Below, one piece after another: positions 24,874 through 33,958 of a stretch of 64,000 nt of DNA. Each line of letters starts with the position of its first letter. Position 1 is the first letter of the stretch. A model generated the notes under the pieces. That model searched no databases and was not told the DNA's origin. It saw nothing but the letters and a program-made list of their open reading frames with translations. The stretch spans positions 40,784 to 104,783 of the forward strand of contig JBKQIY010000198.1 of NCBI GenBank assembly GCA_052148155.1, in the 5' to 3' direction. Source of the stretch: JBBQER01 sp052148155 (lineage in GTDB: Bacteria > Actinomycetota > Acidimicrobiia > IMCC26256 > PALSA-610). Position numbers and translations under genes: made by a program.

Positions 24874-25391
24874 CTGCACTCGGAACCTGCTCGGACGGCG
24901 GCGTCCGTCGTCGCACGATCACGTGGACGGATCCGGCGCAGTCGCGCGTGCGAGGCCAGAGCCTCAACGGCCTCGAGCGTTTGCTCGCGATCCAACGGGG
25001 CGAGCTCGCGGCGCCGCCCGCGGCGGCGTTGCTCGGGTTGGAACTCGACGAGGTCGAACTCGGTCGAACGGTGTTCAGCATGCTCGCCGACGAAATCCAC
25101 GAGAACCCGATGGGCACGATGCACGGAGGCATCGTCGCGGCGCTCGTCGATACCGCGATGGGTTGCGCCTTGTCGTCGCGTCTACCGGCCGACACAGGTT
25201 TCACGACACTCGAACTGACGACCAACTACGTGCGCGCGATTACGCCAGCGACCGGGCGTGTCTTCGGCGAAGGAACCGTGTTGCACTTCGGCGGACGCGT
25301 AGCCACGACTGAAGCCCGCGTCCGCGACGCCGACGGCACCCTCTACGCGCATGCCACGTCCACGTGTTTGATCCTGCGAGGTACGCGATGA
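24870..25391 (+). CDS. PaaI-type hotdog thioesterase
   Basis: The 173-residue single hotdog protein has the signature ENPMGTMHGGIVAALVDTAMG, with HGG in the active-site helix, and the central strand LELTTNYVRAITP. It probably hydrolyses an acyl- or aryl-acyl-CoA. Its ATG overlaps the stop of the TetR gene and its stop overlaps the start of the GNAT gene, so its product is the most likely output of this regulator. Confidence 0.9.
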   Translation: MTALGTCSDGGVRRRTITWTDPAQSRVRGQSLNGLERLLAIQRGELAAPPAAALLGLELDEVELGRTVFSMLADEIHENPMGTMHGGIVAALVDTAMGCALSSRLPADTGFTTLELTTNYVRAITPATGRVFGEGTVLHFGGRVATTEARVRDADGTLYAHATSTCLILRGTR

Positions 25392-25921
25392 CTGACCAGC
25401 AATCGACCATGTGCATCGGAGACCGCGCGCTGACGGTGCGTGAAATCACGATCGAGGACACGGAGCGGCTCGGCCGCATGTTCACTCGGCTCTCCCCGGA
25501 CAGCGTCTACCGCCGGTTCTTCTCCCCCATTCATCAGCCCTCGCGCACTGCGCTGTTGTGGCTCACAAGCGTCGATCACAGCCGGCGGGACGCGCTCGTC
25601 GCCCTCGACGGCGACGAGATCGTGGCCGTGGCCAGGTATGACGGGCAGACCGGCAAGACCGCCGCCGAAATCGCGGTGACCGTCGAGGACTCCTGGCAGC
25701 GCCTCGGCGTCGGCCAACAACTCACGAAGCGCCTCGCCCGACGTGCGATCGACCACGGCATCGAATCGTTCGAGGCGGTCGTACAGCCCGACAACCGAGC
25801 CGCGCTCAGTCTCCTTCGCAAGCTCTCACCCGACGCAGCCGTCCGCTTCGACGGCGGCGAGTACGCGGCATCGATGCCACTCGCACGTCACGATCCCCCG
25901 AGCTCGCCACCGCGCGCGTGA
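25388..25921 (+). CDS. GNAT-family N-acetyltransferase
   Basis: The 177-residue protein has the GNAT core: a beta-strand with AEIAVTVEDSWQRLGVGQQL, where Q/R-x2-G-x-G binds the pyrophosphate of acetyl-CoA, then LARRAIDHGIESFEAVVQPDNRAALSLLRKL. It resembles the domain at the end of Pat-type protein acetyltransferases but lacks a cyclic-nucleotide domain. It is the third gene of the TetR operon. Confidence 0.85.
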   Translation: MTDQQSTMCIGDRALTVREITIEDTERLGRMFTRLSPDSVYRRFFSPIHQPSRTALLWLTSVDHSRRDALVALDGDEIVAVARYDGQTGKTAAEIAVTVEDSWQRLGVGQQLTKRLARRAIDHGIESFEAVVQPDNRAALSLLRKLSPDAAVRFDGGEYAASMPLARHDPPSSPPRA

Positions 25922-25925
25922 CCGA

Positions 25926-26354
25926 CTAGCGAGTACGGCCGTTTCGCCTCGGGCGGTCGGCCAGTCGATACACGAAACGCAGACCTGACCACGTGTCGTC
26001 GACCGCGCACACCTTGTTATCGACGAGGCCGTGCGCGAGGCCAACCTCCCGCACGGTGCCTTCGCGCAGATCCGTCGCGACTCCCGCGGTCCGCTTCGGC
26101 CACGCGATCCACAGACCGCCCGCCGTCCCTGTTGCGCGCGCGAGGGTGTCGAACCGTCGCTCCAACTCTGCGAGTCGCGTCGCGAAGAACAGCACGACGT
26201 CGTGTTGACCGCGCGCTTGATGACGCAGCCGCGCACCGTCGGGCATCGGTTCGAGTGCGCGCTCGAAGCCTTCAGGCGCGCGAACCAACGCGACGCGCGC
26301 GCCGGGCCGGATACCGAGTTTCTGAGTGAGAGGAGTTCCCGAATACCCGGCCAC
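25926..26354 (-). CDS. DUF3052 family protein
   Basis: The 142-residue protein begins AGYSGTPLTQKLGIRPGARVALVRAPEGF, the diagnostic start of DUF3052. It continues with the DVVLFFATRLAELERRF and GGLWIAWPKR segments and the C-terminal DNKVCAVDDTWSGLRFVYRL. The family is typical of actinobacteria and has no assigned function. The start codon is GTG. The gene ends 4 bases after the convergent GNAT gene. Confidence 0.88.
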   Translation of the reverse strand: MAGYSGTPLTQKLGIRPGARVALVRAPEGFERALEPMPDGARLRHQARGQHDVVLFFATRLAELERRFDTLARATGTAGGLWIAWPKRTAGVATDLREGTVREVGLAHGLVDNKVCAVDDTWSGLRFVYRLADRPRRNGRTR

Positions 26355-26390
26355 GAGGTGCAGTCAATCGCGCGGTGCCGTTGGGGTCAA

Positions 26391-27680
26391 TCAGGGCGGG
26401 TCGCCCACACGCCAGCGCGCGAAGCCGGGCACCATCACCGCGATCACGCCGACGCCGACCAGACACAGCAATCCTCCCGACACGACCGACACCTCGGGCG
26501 TGAAGATCGACGCGACCACACCGCCTTCGAAGTCGCCGATACGGGGTCCGCCCGCGACGACGAAGATATTGAACGCCGACAATCGACCGCGCAGTTCGTC
26601 CGGGATGGTCGTTTGCTGGATCGTCGAACGAAACACGGCACTGATCACATCGGCGCCGCCAGCCAACGCCAAACATCCGAGCGCGAGCCAAAATCGGTCG
26701 CCCACCAGGCCAAATGCGGTGATCGCGGCACCCCAAGCGGTGACCGCGACGATGATCGCCAGGCCTTGGCGACGAACACGACTGACCCAGCCCGACGTGA
26801 GCGCGCCGACCAGTGCACCGAAACCGACCGAGCTGAACATCCACCCGACCGCTTCCGGACCGCGGTGGAATTGTGTCGCGGCCAGCGCCGGGAAGAGCAC
26901 GCGCGGCATGCCAAACACCATCGCGACCACATCGATGGTAAAGGTCGACTGGAGCACACTCCGACCCTTCAAGAATCGGAAGCCGGCGCTCACGGCCTTC
27001 CACCCACCGACCCACTCCTTGTCGGGATCGCGTACTGGCAGTTGCGGACGCAACATCACCGCGAACGCGATGGCGACCACATACGACGCGACGTCGATGC
27101 CGTAGGCGAACGTGAGACGCGAGTAGGACGAGACGATGATGCCGCCCAGCGCGGGCCCGACGACCCCGGCGCCGTTCCACATCACCTGGTTGAGCGCGGC
27201 GGCCGGCGCGAGCATGTCGGCCGGGACAAAGTTCGGCGTCATTGCCGCGCGTGTGGGCATCGAGATCGACGTGAATCCCGCGTTGAGTGCCGCCGCGAGA
27301 TAAAGCAGCGCGAGCGGCGGATGGTGCAGGTGCGCGCCGAAGAGGAGCAACACCGACGAGAACATCAACCCGAACTGCGCACAGAGCAGGATCTTGCGCC
27401 GGTCGAACCGGTCGATTTGCGGCCCGAAGCCGACCGACACGAACATCATCGGCACGAGCTGCACCAGGCCGACCGCGCCGACCGCGATCGACGAGTGCGT
27501 GAGGTGGTAGACCTGCACGAACAACGCGACCAAGGTGATCTGGCTGCCGACCTGCGAGATCGCCTCGCCGGTCCAGAGCAAACGGAAGTCGCGCGACGCG
27601 CGCAACGGCTGTATGTCGACGGACATGCGCCGGACTCGCCCGGCGAGAACACGGCGGCGGGTCGGCGCGGGATCGCTCAT
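26391..27680 (-). CDS. MFS transporter (EntS-like, MFS_3 type)
   Basis: The 429-residue integral membrane protein has about 12 hydrophobic segments. It starts with the RDFRLLWTGEAISQVGSQIT entry helix and has the DRFDRRKIL loop between helices 2 and 3, and ELRGRLSAFNIF between helices 10 and 11, as in exporters related to EntS. It probably exports a small molecule. The substrate is unknown, and the closest neighbours (DUF3052, peroxiredoxin) do not help. Confidence 0.9.
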   Translation of the reverse strand: MSDPAPTRRRVLAGRVRRMSVDIQPLRASRDFRLLWTGEAISQVGSQITLVALFVQVYHLTHSSIAVGAVGLVQLVPMMFVSVGFGPQIDRFDRRKILLCAQFGLMFSSVLLLFGAHLHHPPLALLYLAAALNAGFTSISMPTRAAMTPNFVPADMLAPAAALNQVMWNGAGVVGPALGGIIVSSYSRLTFAYGIDVASYVVAIAFAVMLRPQLPVRDPDKEWVGGWKAVSAGFRFLKGRSVLQSTFTIDVVAMVFGMPRVLFPALAATQFHRGPEAVGWMFSSVGFGALVGALTSGWVSRVRRQGLAIIVAVTAWGAAITAFGLVGDRFWLALGCLALAGGADVISAVFRSTIQQTTIPDELRGRLSAFNIFVVAGGPRIGDFEGGVVASIFTPEVSVVSGGLLCLVGVGVIAVMVPGFARWRVGDPP

Positions 27681-27691
27681 ATCAGGGGACC

Positions 27692-27718
27692 GGGAACAGT
27701 ATCGACGGAGCCGAGGTT
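27692..27718 (+). promoter_or_regulatory. Candidate oxidative-stress ECF sigma promoter (SigR/SigH-like)
   Basis: GGGAAC (27692-27697) and GTT (27716-27718) are 18 bases apart, the known GGGAAY-N18-GTT form of SigR/SigH promoters. It lies 90 bases before the peroxiredoxin gene. A separate TAGCCT at 27761-27766 could be a housekeeping -10. Confidence 0.4.
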
Positions 27719-27807
27719 ACTAATCCCGACTTGCCCGCTCGACTTTCGAGAACGCCCGGCTAGCCTGCCGAACCGCGAACGACGACCGAACACGAGAGGA
27801 AGCTGAT

Positions 27808-28443
27808 ATGGCGCTCCGACTGGGTGATGTTGCCCCCGATTTCACCGCCGAGACGACCGAAGGCACGATCAACTTCTACGACTACCTCGGCGACGCCTGG
27901 GGTGTGCTCTTCTCGCATCCGAAGGACTTCACGCCCGTGTGCACGACCGAGCTGGGAGCCGTCGCCAAGCTGAAGCCCGAGTTCGACAAGCGCAACGTGA
28001 AGGTGCTGGGCCTGTCGGTCGACGGGCTCGACAACCACAAGGGTTGGGCCGCGGACATCGAGGAAACACAGGGCACCAAGCTCAACTTCCCGGTCATCGC
28101 GGACTCGGATCGCAAGGTTTCCGACCTCTACGACATGATCCACCCGAACGCGAGCGACACACTGACCGTGCGATCGGTGTTCATCATCGGTGCGGATAAG
28201 AAGGTGAAGCTCATCATCACCTACCCGGCGTCGACCGGCCGCAACTTCGACGAGATCTTGCGCGTGATCGACTCGTTGCAGCTCACCGCGAACTACAGCG
28301 TCGCGACACCGGTGAACTGGAAGGACGGAGAGGACGTGATCATCGTTCCTGCCGTCTCTGACGAAGACGCCAAGTCGAAGTTCCCCAAGGGCTGGAAGAC
28401 CCTCAAGCCCTACCTACGCGTGACCCCACAACCGAACAAGTGA
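27808..28443 (+). CDS. 1-Cys peroxiredoxin (Prx6 type)
   Basis: The 211-residue peroxiredoxin has the peroxidatic Cys45 in SHPKDFTPVCTTELG and the long C-terminal domain of the Prx6 subfamily (DWKDGEDVIIVPAVSDEDAKSKFPKGWK, here NWKDGED). There is no second resolving cysteine in the family positions. It reduces hydroperoxides in the cytoplasm. The ATG is preceded by GAGAGGAAG. A possible SigR/SigH-type promoter lies upstream. Confidence 0.95.
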   Translation: MALRLGDVAPDFTAETTEGTINFYDYLGDAWGVLFSHPKDFTPVCTTELGAVAKLKPEFDKRNVKVLGLSVDGLDNHKGWAADIEETQGTKLNFPVIADSDRKVSDLYDMIHPNASDTLTVRSVFIIGADKKVKLIITYPASTGRNFDEILRVIDSLQLTANYSVATPVNWKDGEDVIIVPAVSDEDAKSKFPKGWKTLKPYLRVTPQPNK

Positions 28444-28523
28444 CGCCGCTCTCTCCGACGACGAACTGCGGTCAGGTTGGCACGCACCGCTGATCTCGGT
28501 GCCGGAGGCGACGCGTTCGTGGG

Positions 28524-29261
28524 CTAGTCCCGGACGTAGTCCCACGCTGTGTCTCGCAGGTAGAGGCGATGGCGCGGGCCGACGTCGTTGATGCGGGCAA
28601 GGTCTTCGTAGGCGACATCTTCCCGGTACAGACAGACCGCGCCGTCGCCGTCGATGAAGTGGAAGTGCGGCGTGTAGTCGACGACGTCGCCGTCGCGGGC
28701 GGAACGCAACGCGTCGGCGACGGTCGCGTGATCGCGCAGCCAGAGCAACGTGACGTACTGGGGCGGCGCGAGTTCGATCTCGCCGGCATCACGCGCCGCG
28801 AACGCGTCGTCCGGGCGGAACCAATGAAGCCGATCGGTTTCTGTCCCGTCGGCCACCGCCTCGCCTTCGGCCGCTTCGCCGACGAAGAACCAGGTCGCGA
28901 AGCGCTTCGGCGAGATCTCCGGTGTGGTCCAGTTCGACAGGTGAACGAGCGTCGGGGCGGCCACGTCGAGGCCCGCTTCTTCCTTCGCTTCGCGCGCCGC
29001 GGCGCGCCGCGCCGCACTCAACAGGTCGTCGGGAGCTTCGGCGTAGTCGTCAGGATCGATGCGCCCGCCCGGGAACACCCACGCGCCGCCGTGGAACGCG
29101 AGCTTCGACGACCGGCGAGCCAGGAGCACCTCAAGACCGAATGCCCCGTCGCGTACGAGGACCACGGTCGCTGCCGGCGCCGCGGCCACGCCCGACGGTT
29201 TCCCGTCGCGAGCCAGACCCGCGATCCGGACCTGCTCCGCACGGGTGCCTTCGTCGGCCAC
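28524..29261 (-). CDS. Nudix hydrolase
   Basis: The 245-residue protein has the Nudix box with an insertion: GGRIDPDD, then the helix RAAAREAKEEAGLDV (REx2EE). It also has a long C-terminal domain with PQYVTLLWLRDHATVADAL, as in NUDT19/NUDT7-like hydrolases that cleave CoA esters. The GTG at 29261 is 2 bases beyond the stop of the upstream acyl-CoA ligase gene, so they are one operon. A CoA-related substrate would fit that pairing, which is inference. Confidence 0.85.
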   Translation of the reverse strand: MADEGTRAEQVRIAGLARDGKPSGVAAAPAATVVLVRDGAFGLEVLLARRSSKLAFHGGAWVFPGGRIDPDDYAEAPDDLLSAARRAAAREAKEEAGLDVAAPTLVHLSNWTTPEISPKRFATWFFVGEAAEGEAVADGTETDRLHWFRPDDAFAARDAGEIELAPPQYVTLLWLRDHATVADALRSARDGDVVDYTPHFHFIDGDGAVCLYREDVAYEDLARINDVGPRHRLYLRDTAWDYVRD

Positions 29262-29263
29262 GA

Positions 29264-30916
29264 TCAGCCGAGCATCTCGACGGGGAGCTCGCCTTTTTCG
29301 TGACGAGCACGCAACACCTTCTTGTCGAACTTGCCGACGCTGGTCTTCGGCACCTCGTCGATGAAGCTCCAACGCTCAGGCACCTGCCATTTCGCGACCT
29401 GCTCGCCGAGGAAGGCGGCAAGGGCGGCGGCGTCGACCGCGGATCCCGACTTGCGAACCACACAGGCCAACGGTCGCTCCTGCCATCGGGGATCGGGAAC
29501 ACCGATCACGCTCGCCTCCACCACCTCCGGGTGCGCCATCAGAGAGTTCTCGAGCTCGACCGAGCTGATCCACTCCCCGCCCGACTTGATCACGTCCTTG
29601 GCCCGATCCGTGATCTGCACGAACCCCTGCGAGTTCACCGAGCCGACGTCGCCGGTGCGCAGCCAGCCATGGTCGAACTTCTCGGGCGACGGGTCGCCGA
29701 AGTAGTCGGCGGTGATCCACGGTCCCCGCACCTCGATCTCACCCACCGCGACGTCATCCCACGGAAGCGGATTGCCCGCGTCGTCAACGATACGAAGCTC
29801 GACACCCGAAACGATCCGGCCGGTGCGGGCGCGCCAGTTCATCTCGTCAGCCCCGCCGAGTTCGACCGACGCCGGTGGGTGGGCGACCGCAGCGAGCGGC
29901 GAGGTTTCGGTCATGCCCCACGCCTGCACGATGCGCACGCCGTAGCGTTGCTCGAAGCGCTCCATGAGCGACCGAGGGACCGCCGAGCCGCCGCAGATGA
30001 TCATGCGGACCGACGACAGGTCGATTTCGTGGTCGTCGCCGTATCGCAGGATGTCGGCCCAGATCGTCGGCACCGCGCCGGAGAACGTCACCCGCTCTTC
30101 TTTGACCATGCGCGTCAGCGGCTCGGCCTGCAGAAATCGGCCGGGCATCACGAGCGCCGCCCCGCACATGAACGCCGCGTAGGGAATGCCCCACGCGTTG
30201 GCGTGGAACATAGGCACGATCGTCAGGATGCGTTCGCGCTCGGAGAGGTTCAGCGCGGCCGGAGTTGTCGCGGCGAGCGAATGGAGATACGCCGACCGGT
30301 GCGAGTACGCAACACCTTTGGGATTCCCGGTCGTCCCGGACGTATAACACAGCGCGGCCGCTTGCCGTTCGTCGACGTCGGGCCACGCATACTCGCAAGC
30401 GGCGGCGGCAAGGAGATCGTCGTAGCGGAGAATCTCCGCGTTCGGCACTATCGACCGCAGCGCGGTCGCGTCACCGTCACCGATCACGATGAAGCGCTCG
30501 ACTGTCTGAAGATCGGCCGCCACCTTGGCCAGCATCGGAACGAGCGAGTCGTCGAGGAGAATCAGCTTGTCTTGTGCATGGTTGATGACGTACGCGAGCT
30601 GCTCGGGGAACAGTCGGATGTTGAGCGTGTGCAGTATCGCTCCCATCGACGGCACCGCGAGATACGCCTCGAGATGCTCCTGACTGTTCCAGCAGAACGT
30701 GCCGACCCGATCGCCGCGCGCGACGCCGAGACCCGCGAGCACATTGGCGAGGCGCGCCGCGTTGGCGCCGACCTCCGCAAAACTCGCGCGGCGCGGGCCG
30801 GTATCGGTCCACGTGACGCACTCGCTCTGGGCATACACGCTCTGTCCGTGGCGTAAAATCGCGGCGATCGAGAGCGGGAATTCCTGCATCGTGCTGGCCG
30901 TGAAGGCGTTCGACAT
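29264..30916 (-). CDS. Long-/medium-chain acyl-CoA synthetase
   Basis: The 550-residue ANL-superfamily enzyme has the AMP-binding P-loop CYTSGTTGNPKGVAYSH, the YGVRIVQAWGMTETSPL motif, the hinge RTGDVGSVNSQGFVQITDRAKDVIKSGGEWIS and the C-terminal catalytic Lys region PKTSVGKFDKKVLR. The GMTETSP and DRAKDVIKSGGEWISS variants are those of FadD-type fatty-acyl-CoA ligases. The ATG at 30916 has TACAGT 6 bases upstream (30928-30923). It heads an operon with the Nudix hydrolase. Confidence 0.93.
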   Translation of the reverse strand: MSNAFTASTMQEFPLSIAAILRHGQSVYAQSECVTWTDTGPRRASFAEVGANAARLANVLAGLGVARGDRVGTFCWNSQEHLEAYLAVPSMGAILHTLNIRLFPEQLAYVINHAQDKLILLDDSLVPMLAKVAADLQTVERFIVIGDGDATALRSIVPNAEILRYDDLLAAAACEYAWPDVDERQAAALCYTSGTTGNPKGVAYSHRSAYLHSLAATTPAALNLSERERILTIVPMFHANAWGIPYAAFMCGAALVMPGRFLQAEPLTRMVKEERVTFSGAVPTIWADILRYGDDHEIDLSSVRMIICGGSAVPRSLMERFEQRYGVRIVQAWGMTETSPLAAVAHPPASVELGGADEMNWRARTGRIVSGVELRIVDDAGNPLPWDDVAVGEIEVRGPWITADYFGDPSPEKFDHGWLRTGDVGSVNSQGFVQITDRAKDVIKSGGEWISSVELENSLMAHPEVVEASVIGVPDPRWQERPLACVVRKSGSAVDAAALAAFLGEQVAKWQVPERWSFIDEVPKTSVGKFDKKVLRARHEKGELPVEMLG

Positions 30917-30922
30917 ATTCGG

Positions 30923-30928
30923 ACTGTA
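30923..30928 (-). promoter_or_regulatory. -10 hexamer of the acyl-CoA ligase gene (leaderless)
   Basis: TACAGT on the bottom strand, 6 bases before the ATG at 30916. Confidence 0.45.
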
Positions 30929-31075
30929 GACCTCACACCTGCACGTTTCATCCGCGGAATGGGCCGCCGCGAAGTACCGCCTGTCGCGTGCGACAGAGCC
31001 AACGACCGCGCTCGCGACCGCGAGGTCCCGGCGGTCGTTCCCGGACTTCGATGACACCTGTCCTGTGCGCGCCGA

Positions 31076-32110
31076 TCACCGACCGAGGATCGCACCGATG
31101 ATCAAGCCCAGCACGAGGAGGCCGCCGGCTCGACGCGTCACCAGAAACGACATTGCGGCAAACCACAACGGCCACACCGGGTTGTAGACGGGCGACTCTG
31201 CTGGCTTGGGTTCGGAGTAAGCCATCCAGGTTCGGCGCATGACCGGAAGAGACAAGAACACGAGCACCGACGCGATCGGCAACACTCGCGCGATGACAAG
31301 CGCAATCACCGACAGGTAGAAGCCGACGAACATCACCTGTGTCAGTCGCCGGCCCTGCGCCTCGCCGAGCAGCACCGGCAGCGTGCGGGTTCCGTCCGCG
31401 GCGTCCCATGGGATCTTGTCGATGTGTTTGCCCATGAGCACGGTCGTGCACAGCAACGCATACGGGAGCGACGCGAGCACAACGGCTCCTGGGATGGTTC
31501 CCGTCGCCGCGTAGTACACACCGCCGACCATCAGCGGACCCCAGACAACCAGCACCGTCGCTTCGCCCAATCCGCGCTTCTTCAGCCTGAGCGGCGGCGC
31601 CGTGTACGCGCTCGACAGCACAAATCCGCCCAGCGCGAACGCAATCACCGGCCAGCCGCGCTCGAACGTGAGGACGATCATGATCGCGAGGCAGATCGCG
31701 TTGACGGTCAGCGCGCACGCCGCGAGCCCCTTGCGGGTGATCACGCCCGACAGCACCGGGTGGGGCGAGTAGAGATTGCGCGGGTAGTCGTCGCGGTCGG
31801 TGCCGACCTGCAGATCGAAGAGGTCGTTCATCAGGTTGTTGGCCATGTGCGCGAGCACGATCCCGATTGCCGCGAGCGCGAACCATTCCCACGACACGTG
31901 CGCGCCGCGAAAGATCGCGAGCAACCCGGCCACGGCCGCCGCGACGAGCGTCATCGGCAACACGCCGGCGCGGGTCAGGTACAGCCACTTCGACACCGGA
32001 TCGAGCCGGCCGCTCGGCGGGTTGGTCGTCGTGAGCACGTATTTCCAGTTGCGCAACAGCCCGCCGCGCTCATCCCGAGACACGCCCGAACCTGCAGCCA
32101 CGTCGGTCAT
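31076..32110 (-). CDS. UbiA-family prenyltransferase
   Basis: The 344-residue membrane protein has about eight or nine hydrophobic segments and both Asp-rich motifs of the UbiA family: NNLMNDLFDLQVGTDRDDYP (first NDxxDxxxD) and GKHIDKIPWDAADGTRTLP (second). It resembles 1,4-dihydroxy-2-naphthoate prenyltransferases, but the window also contains a standard menA at 48816. This one may therefore act on another aromatic acceptor. The ATG at 32110 has TACGCT 6 bases upstream (32122-32117). Confidence 0.85.
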   Translation of the reverse strand: MTDVAAGSGVSRDERGGLLRNWKYVLTTTNPPSGRLDPVSKWLYLTRAGVLPMTLVAAAVAGLLAIFRGAHVSWEWFALAAIGIVLAHMANNLMNDLFDLQVGTDRDDYPRNLYSPHPVLSGVITRKGLAACALTVNAICLAIMIVLTFERGWPVIAFALGGFVLSSAYTAPPLRLKKRGLGEATVLVVWGPLMVGGVYYAATGTIPGAVVLASLPYALLCTTVLMGKHIDKIPWDAADGTRTLPVLLGEAQGRRLTQVMFVGFYLSVIALVIARVLPIASVLVFLSLPVMRRTWMAYSEPKPAESPVYNPVWPLWFAAMSFLVTRRAGGLLVLGLIIGAILGR

Positions 32111-32116
32111 ACGTGC

Positions 32117-32122
32117 AGCGTA
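32117..32122 (-). promoter_or_regulatory. -10 hexamer of the UbiA-family gene (leaderless)
   Basis: TACGCT on the bottom strand, 6 bases before the ATG at 32110. Confidence 0.45.
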
Positions 32123-32591
32123 GAACGCGGGTCTCCTGCCCCGCTCGCCGCTGGCCACCACAGGTCAGACGATCCGAGACAGACACCCGAAGATCGGCCG
32201 ACGACGAGCTTCGACCCGCGTCGTCCGCTCACGAGCGCCGCAAACGCTCGGCGGCACCACCGCGGCCGGCTGGGACATCCTCGGGAGCGACGGTCACCGT
32301 GATCGACGTTGCGGTCAGTCCACCTCGGGCCGACTGGTTCGTCATGCCCGGGTGCGGTGTCGGATTCATGGGCGCGGTGCCGACGGCCTCAGAACGCTGG
32401 ATCGACCACGAACATGACGTCGGCGGGTGGGCGATCTCCCGGCGGACGGCACGAGCGGCTCGGTCGCCGTCGCACGCGAAGGAACGATCGGCCAGTCAAG
32501 GTGCCAAGGATCGAAGCTGGCGGTGACGCCGAGGACCCACGGGCTGGCGTTCGCGCGTCGAGTTGGTCCAAACCAACTGCGTGAGCGACGA
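32123..32591. other. Intergenic stretch without a recognisable gene
   Basis: Frames on both strands are short, arginine- and serine-rich and show no family pattern. I see no strong hairpin or dyad. It may be degraded coding sequence, but nothing identifiable is left. Confidence 0.4.
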
Positions 32592-33143
32592 TCAGCCGCC
32601 GTAGTTCATCCTCGTGTCCTCCATCCGCAGGATCGGCGTCTCCTCGTCTTTGACGAACGCTGCGTTGACGACCTCGCCGAGAAACAATGTGTGTCCGCCG
32701 ACCTCGACCGGTTGGCGGACCTCGCACTCGACGTAGGCAACTGATTGCGCCAATACCGGCGCGCCGCTCACCGGCCCGTCGAAATACGCGAAGCCGCCGA
32801 GCGTGCGCGCCTCGACATCAACCTCGACCGGCTTCGTGAACTTGCGGACGATCGCTCGGTCCTCACGATCGACGAGGCACAGCGAGAAGACGCCGGCCGC
32901 GGCAATGAACTCGTGGGTGAGTGCCTCATGCTCGACGCCGATGCCGATCCATTTCGGCTCAAAAGACACTTGCGTCGCCCAGTTGAGGGTCATCAGATTG
33001 CGCTTCGTCGCATCCGCCGAGCGGGAGCCGACCACGTACAAGCCGGAGGGCATCTTCCACAGCACACGACGGCGCAGCCGGTCGTAGTCGTCCGGCTCGG
33101 CGCCTGGCGGGAACGGAGGGACAGGACTTTGGTTGGCGGGCAT
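32592..33143 (-). CDS. Flavin reductase-like (FMN-binding split-barrel) protein
   Basis: The 183-residue protein has the flavin-reductase pattern: RRRVLWKMPSGLYVVGSRSAD, a strand NLMTLNWATQVSFEPKWIGIGVE, then GVFSLCLVDREDRAIVRKF and SVAYVECEVRQPVEVGGHTLFLGEVV. It binds FMN and could supply reduced flavin to a monooxygenase or act on its own. The ATG at 33143 has TACCCT 6 bases upstream (33155-33150). Confidence 0.88.
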   Translation of the reverse strand: MPANQSPVPPFPPGAEPDDYDRLRRRVLWKMPSGLYVVGSRSADATKRNLMTLNWATQVSFEPKWIGIGVEHEALTHEFIAAAGVFSLCLVDREDRAIVRKFTKPVEVDVEARTLGGFAYFDGPVSGAPVLAQSVAYVECEVRQPVEVGGHTLFLGEVVNAAFVKDEETPILRMEDTRMNYGG

Positions 33144-33149
33144 TCGTGC

Positions 33150-33155
33150 AGGGTA
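33150..33155 (-). promoter_or_regulatory. -10 hexamer of the flavin reductase gene (leaderless)
   Basis: TACCCT on the bottom strand, 6 bases before the ATG at 33143. Confidence 0.45.
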
Positions 33156-33168
33156 CGCTCGACGCCGG

Positions 33169-33648
33169 TCACACCGAATCCTCGAGAAGGTCACGCAAGA
33201 TCTGCGCAAGGTTCTCCGGGTAGATCGTCTGGTCGGTCTCGGCGATCTCGTCGGTCGTCCACCATCGGTGCTCGACGACGGAGCGGCGTTCGACGTCACT
33301 CCAGCGAGCATCGTCAGGTACGAACCGTGGAGCTCGAACACAATAGAAATGCTCGGTCTGGCGATAGCGGGACGCTTCGAAGTCGAATACGATCGTTCGT
33401 TCGAACAGCACCGGTCCGAGATCATCGACCCGAAGCCCGGTTTCCTCGAACAGTTCTCGGCGTGCTGCCATCGCGAGCGTTTCGCCCGGTTCGACACCAC
33501 CACCGGGCGTAAACCACCACGATCCAGCTTGTCGTCTCGCGGGATCGAACCCGCGAAACAACAAGACGGCGCCGCCGGCGTCGACCACGAGCAGCCGAGC
33601 CGCGAGCCGGTCGACGGCTTGTCGCTCGGTGGTCGGATCGACAGGCAC
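33169..33648 (-). CDS. Nudix hydrolase (MutT-like)
   Basis: The 159-residue protein has a complete Nudix box, GGGVEPGETLAMAARRELFEETGL, and flanking SWWFTPGG and EHRWWTTDEI segments. It hydrolyses a nucleoside diphosphate derivative; which one is unknown. The GTG at 33648 was chosen over upstream starts because TAGCCT lies 7 bases before it (33661-33656) and the sequence before it shows no conservation pattern. Confidence 0.9.
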   Translation of the reverse strand: MPVDPTTERQAVDRLAARLLVVDAGGAVLLFRGFDPARRQAGSWWFTPGGGVEPGETLAMAARRELFEETGLRVDDLGPVLFERTIVFDFEASRYRQTEHFYCVRAPRFVPDDARWSDVERRSVVEHRWWTTDEIAETDQTIYPENLAQILRDLLEDSV

Positions 33649-33958
33649 GCCTCGGAGGCTACGGGGTGAGCCGCCGGTCGCGATGTCGTCGGGAACCGCG
33701 CGATCGCCATCAAGGTTCGCTCCGTTTGGAACGCGTCTGGTCGGCTCGCCCGCGCCGAACGCCAGCACGGCAGCACCGCCCGAGGCGCGCAACCGTTGCG
33801 AACATGAAGCGGTCACGACCGACGCACGGCGCGACGGAGACCAGCGCGCCAACCATGCTCGAGCGTGAAGTCGAGATGGTTGCCATAACCGGCTACCCGG
33901 GCGGCGCCGACACCCGCATCCACACCGGGCGTCGTGGAAGTTGTTTCTCCGCGTAACG
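33649..33958. other. 310-base stretch with no recognisable gene
   Basis: It contains the presumed -10 of the Nudix gene at 33661-33656. The remaining sequence has only low-complexity frames and no clear repeat or hairpin. Confidence 0.4.

Noticed and set aside
26031..27806. 591-codon top-strand frame
   Set aside because: It is antisense to the DUF3052 and MFS genes; no hydrophobic segments or motifs.
33531..33600. tRNA T-arm-like sequence (GCGGGATCGAACCCGC)
   Set aside because: No acceptor, D or anticodon arm can be built around it, and it is part of the Nudix coding sequence (GFDPARR).
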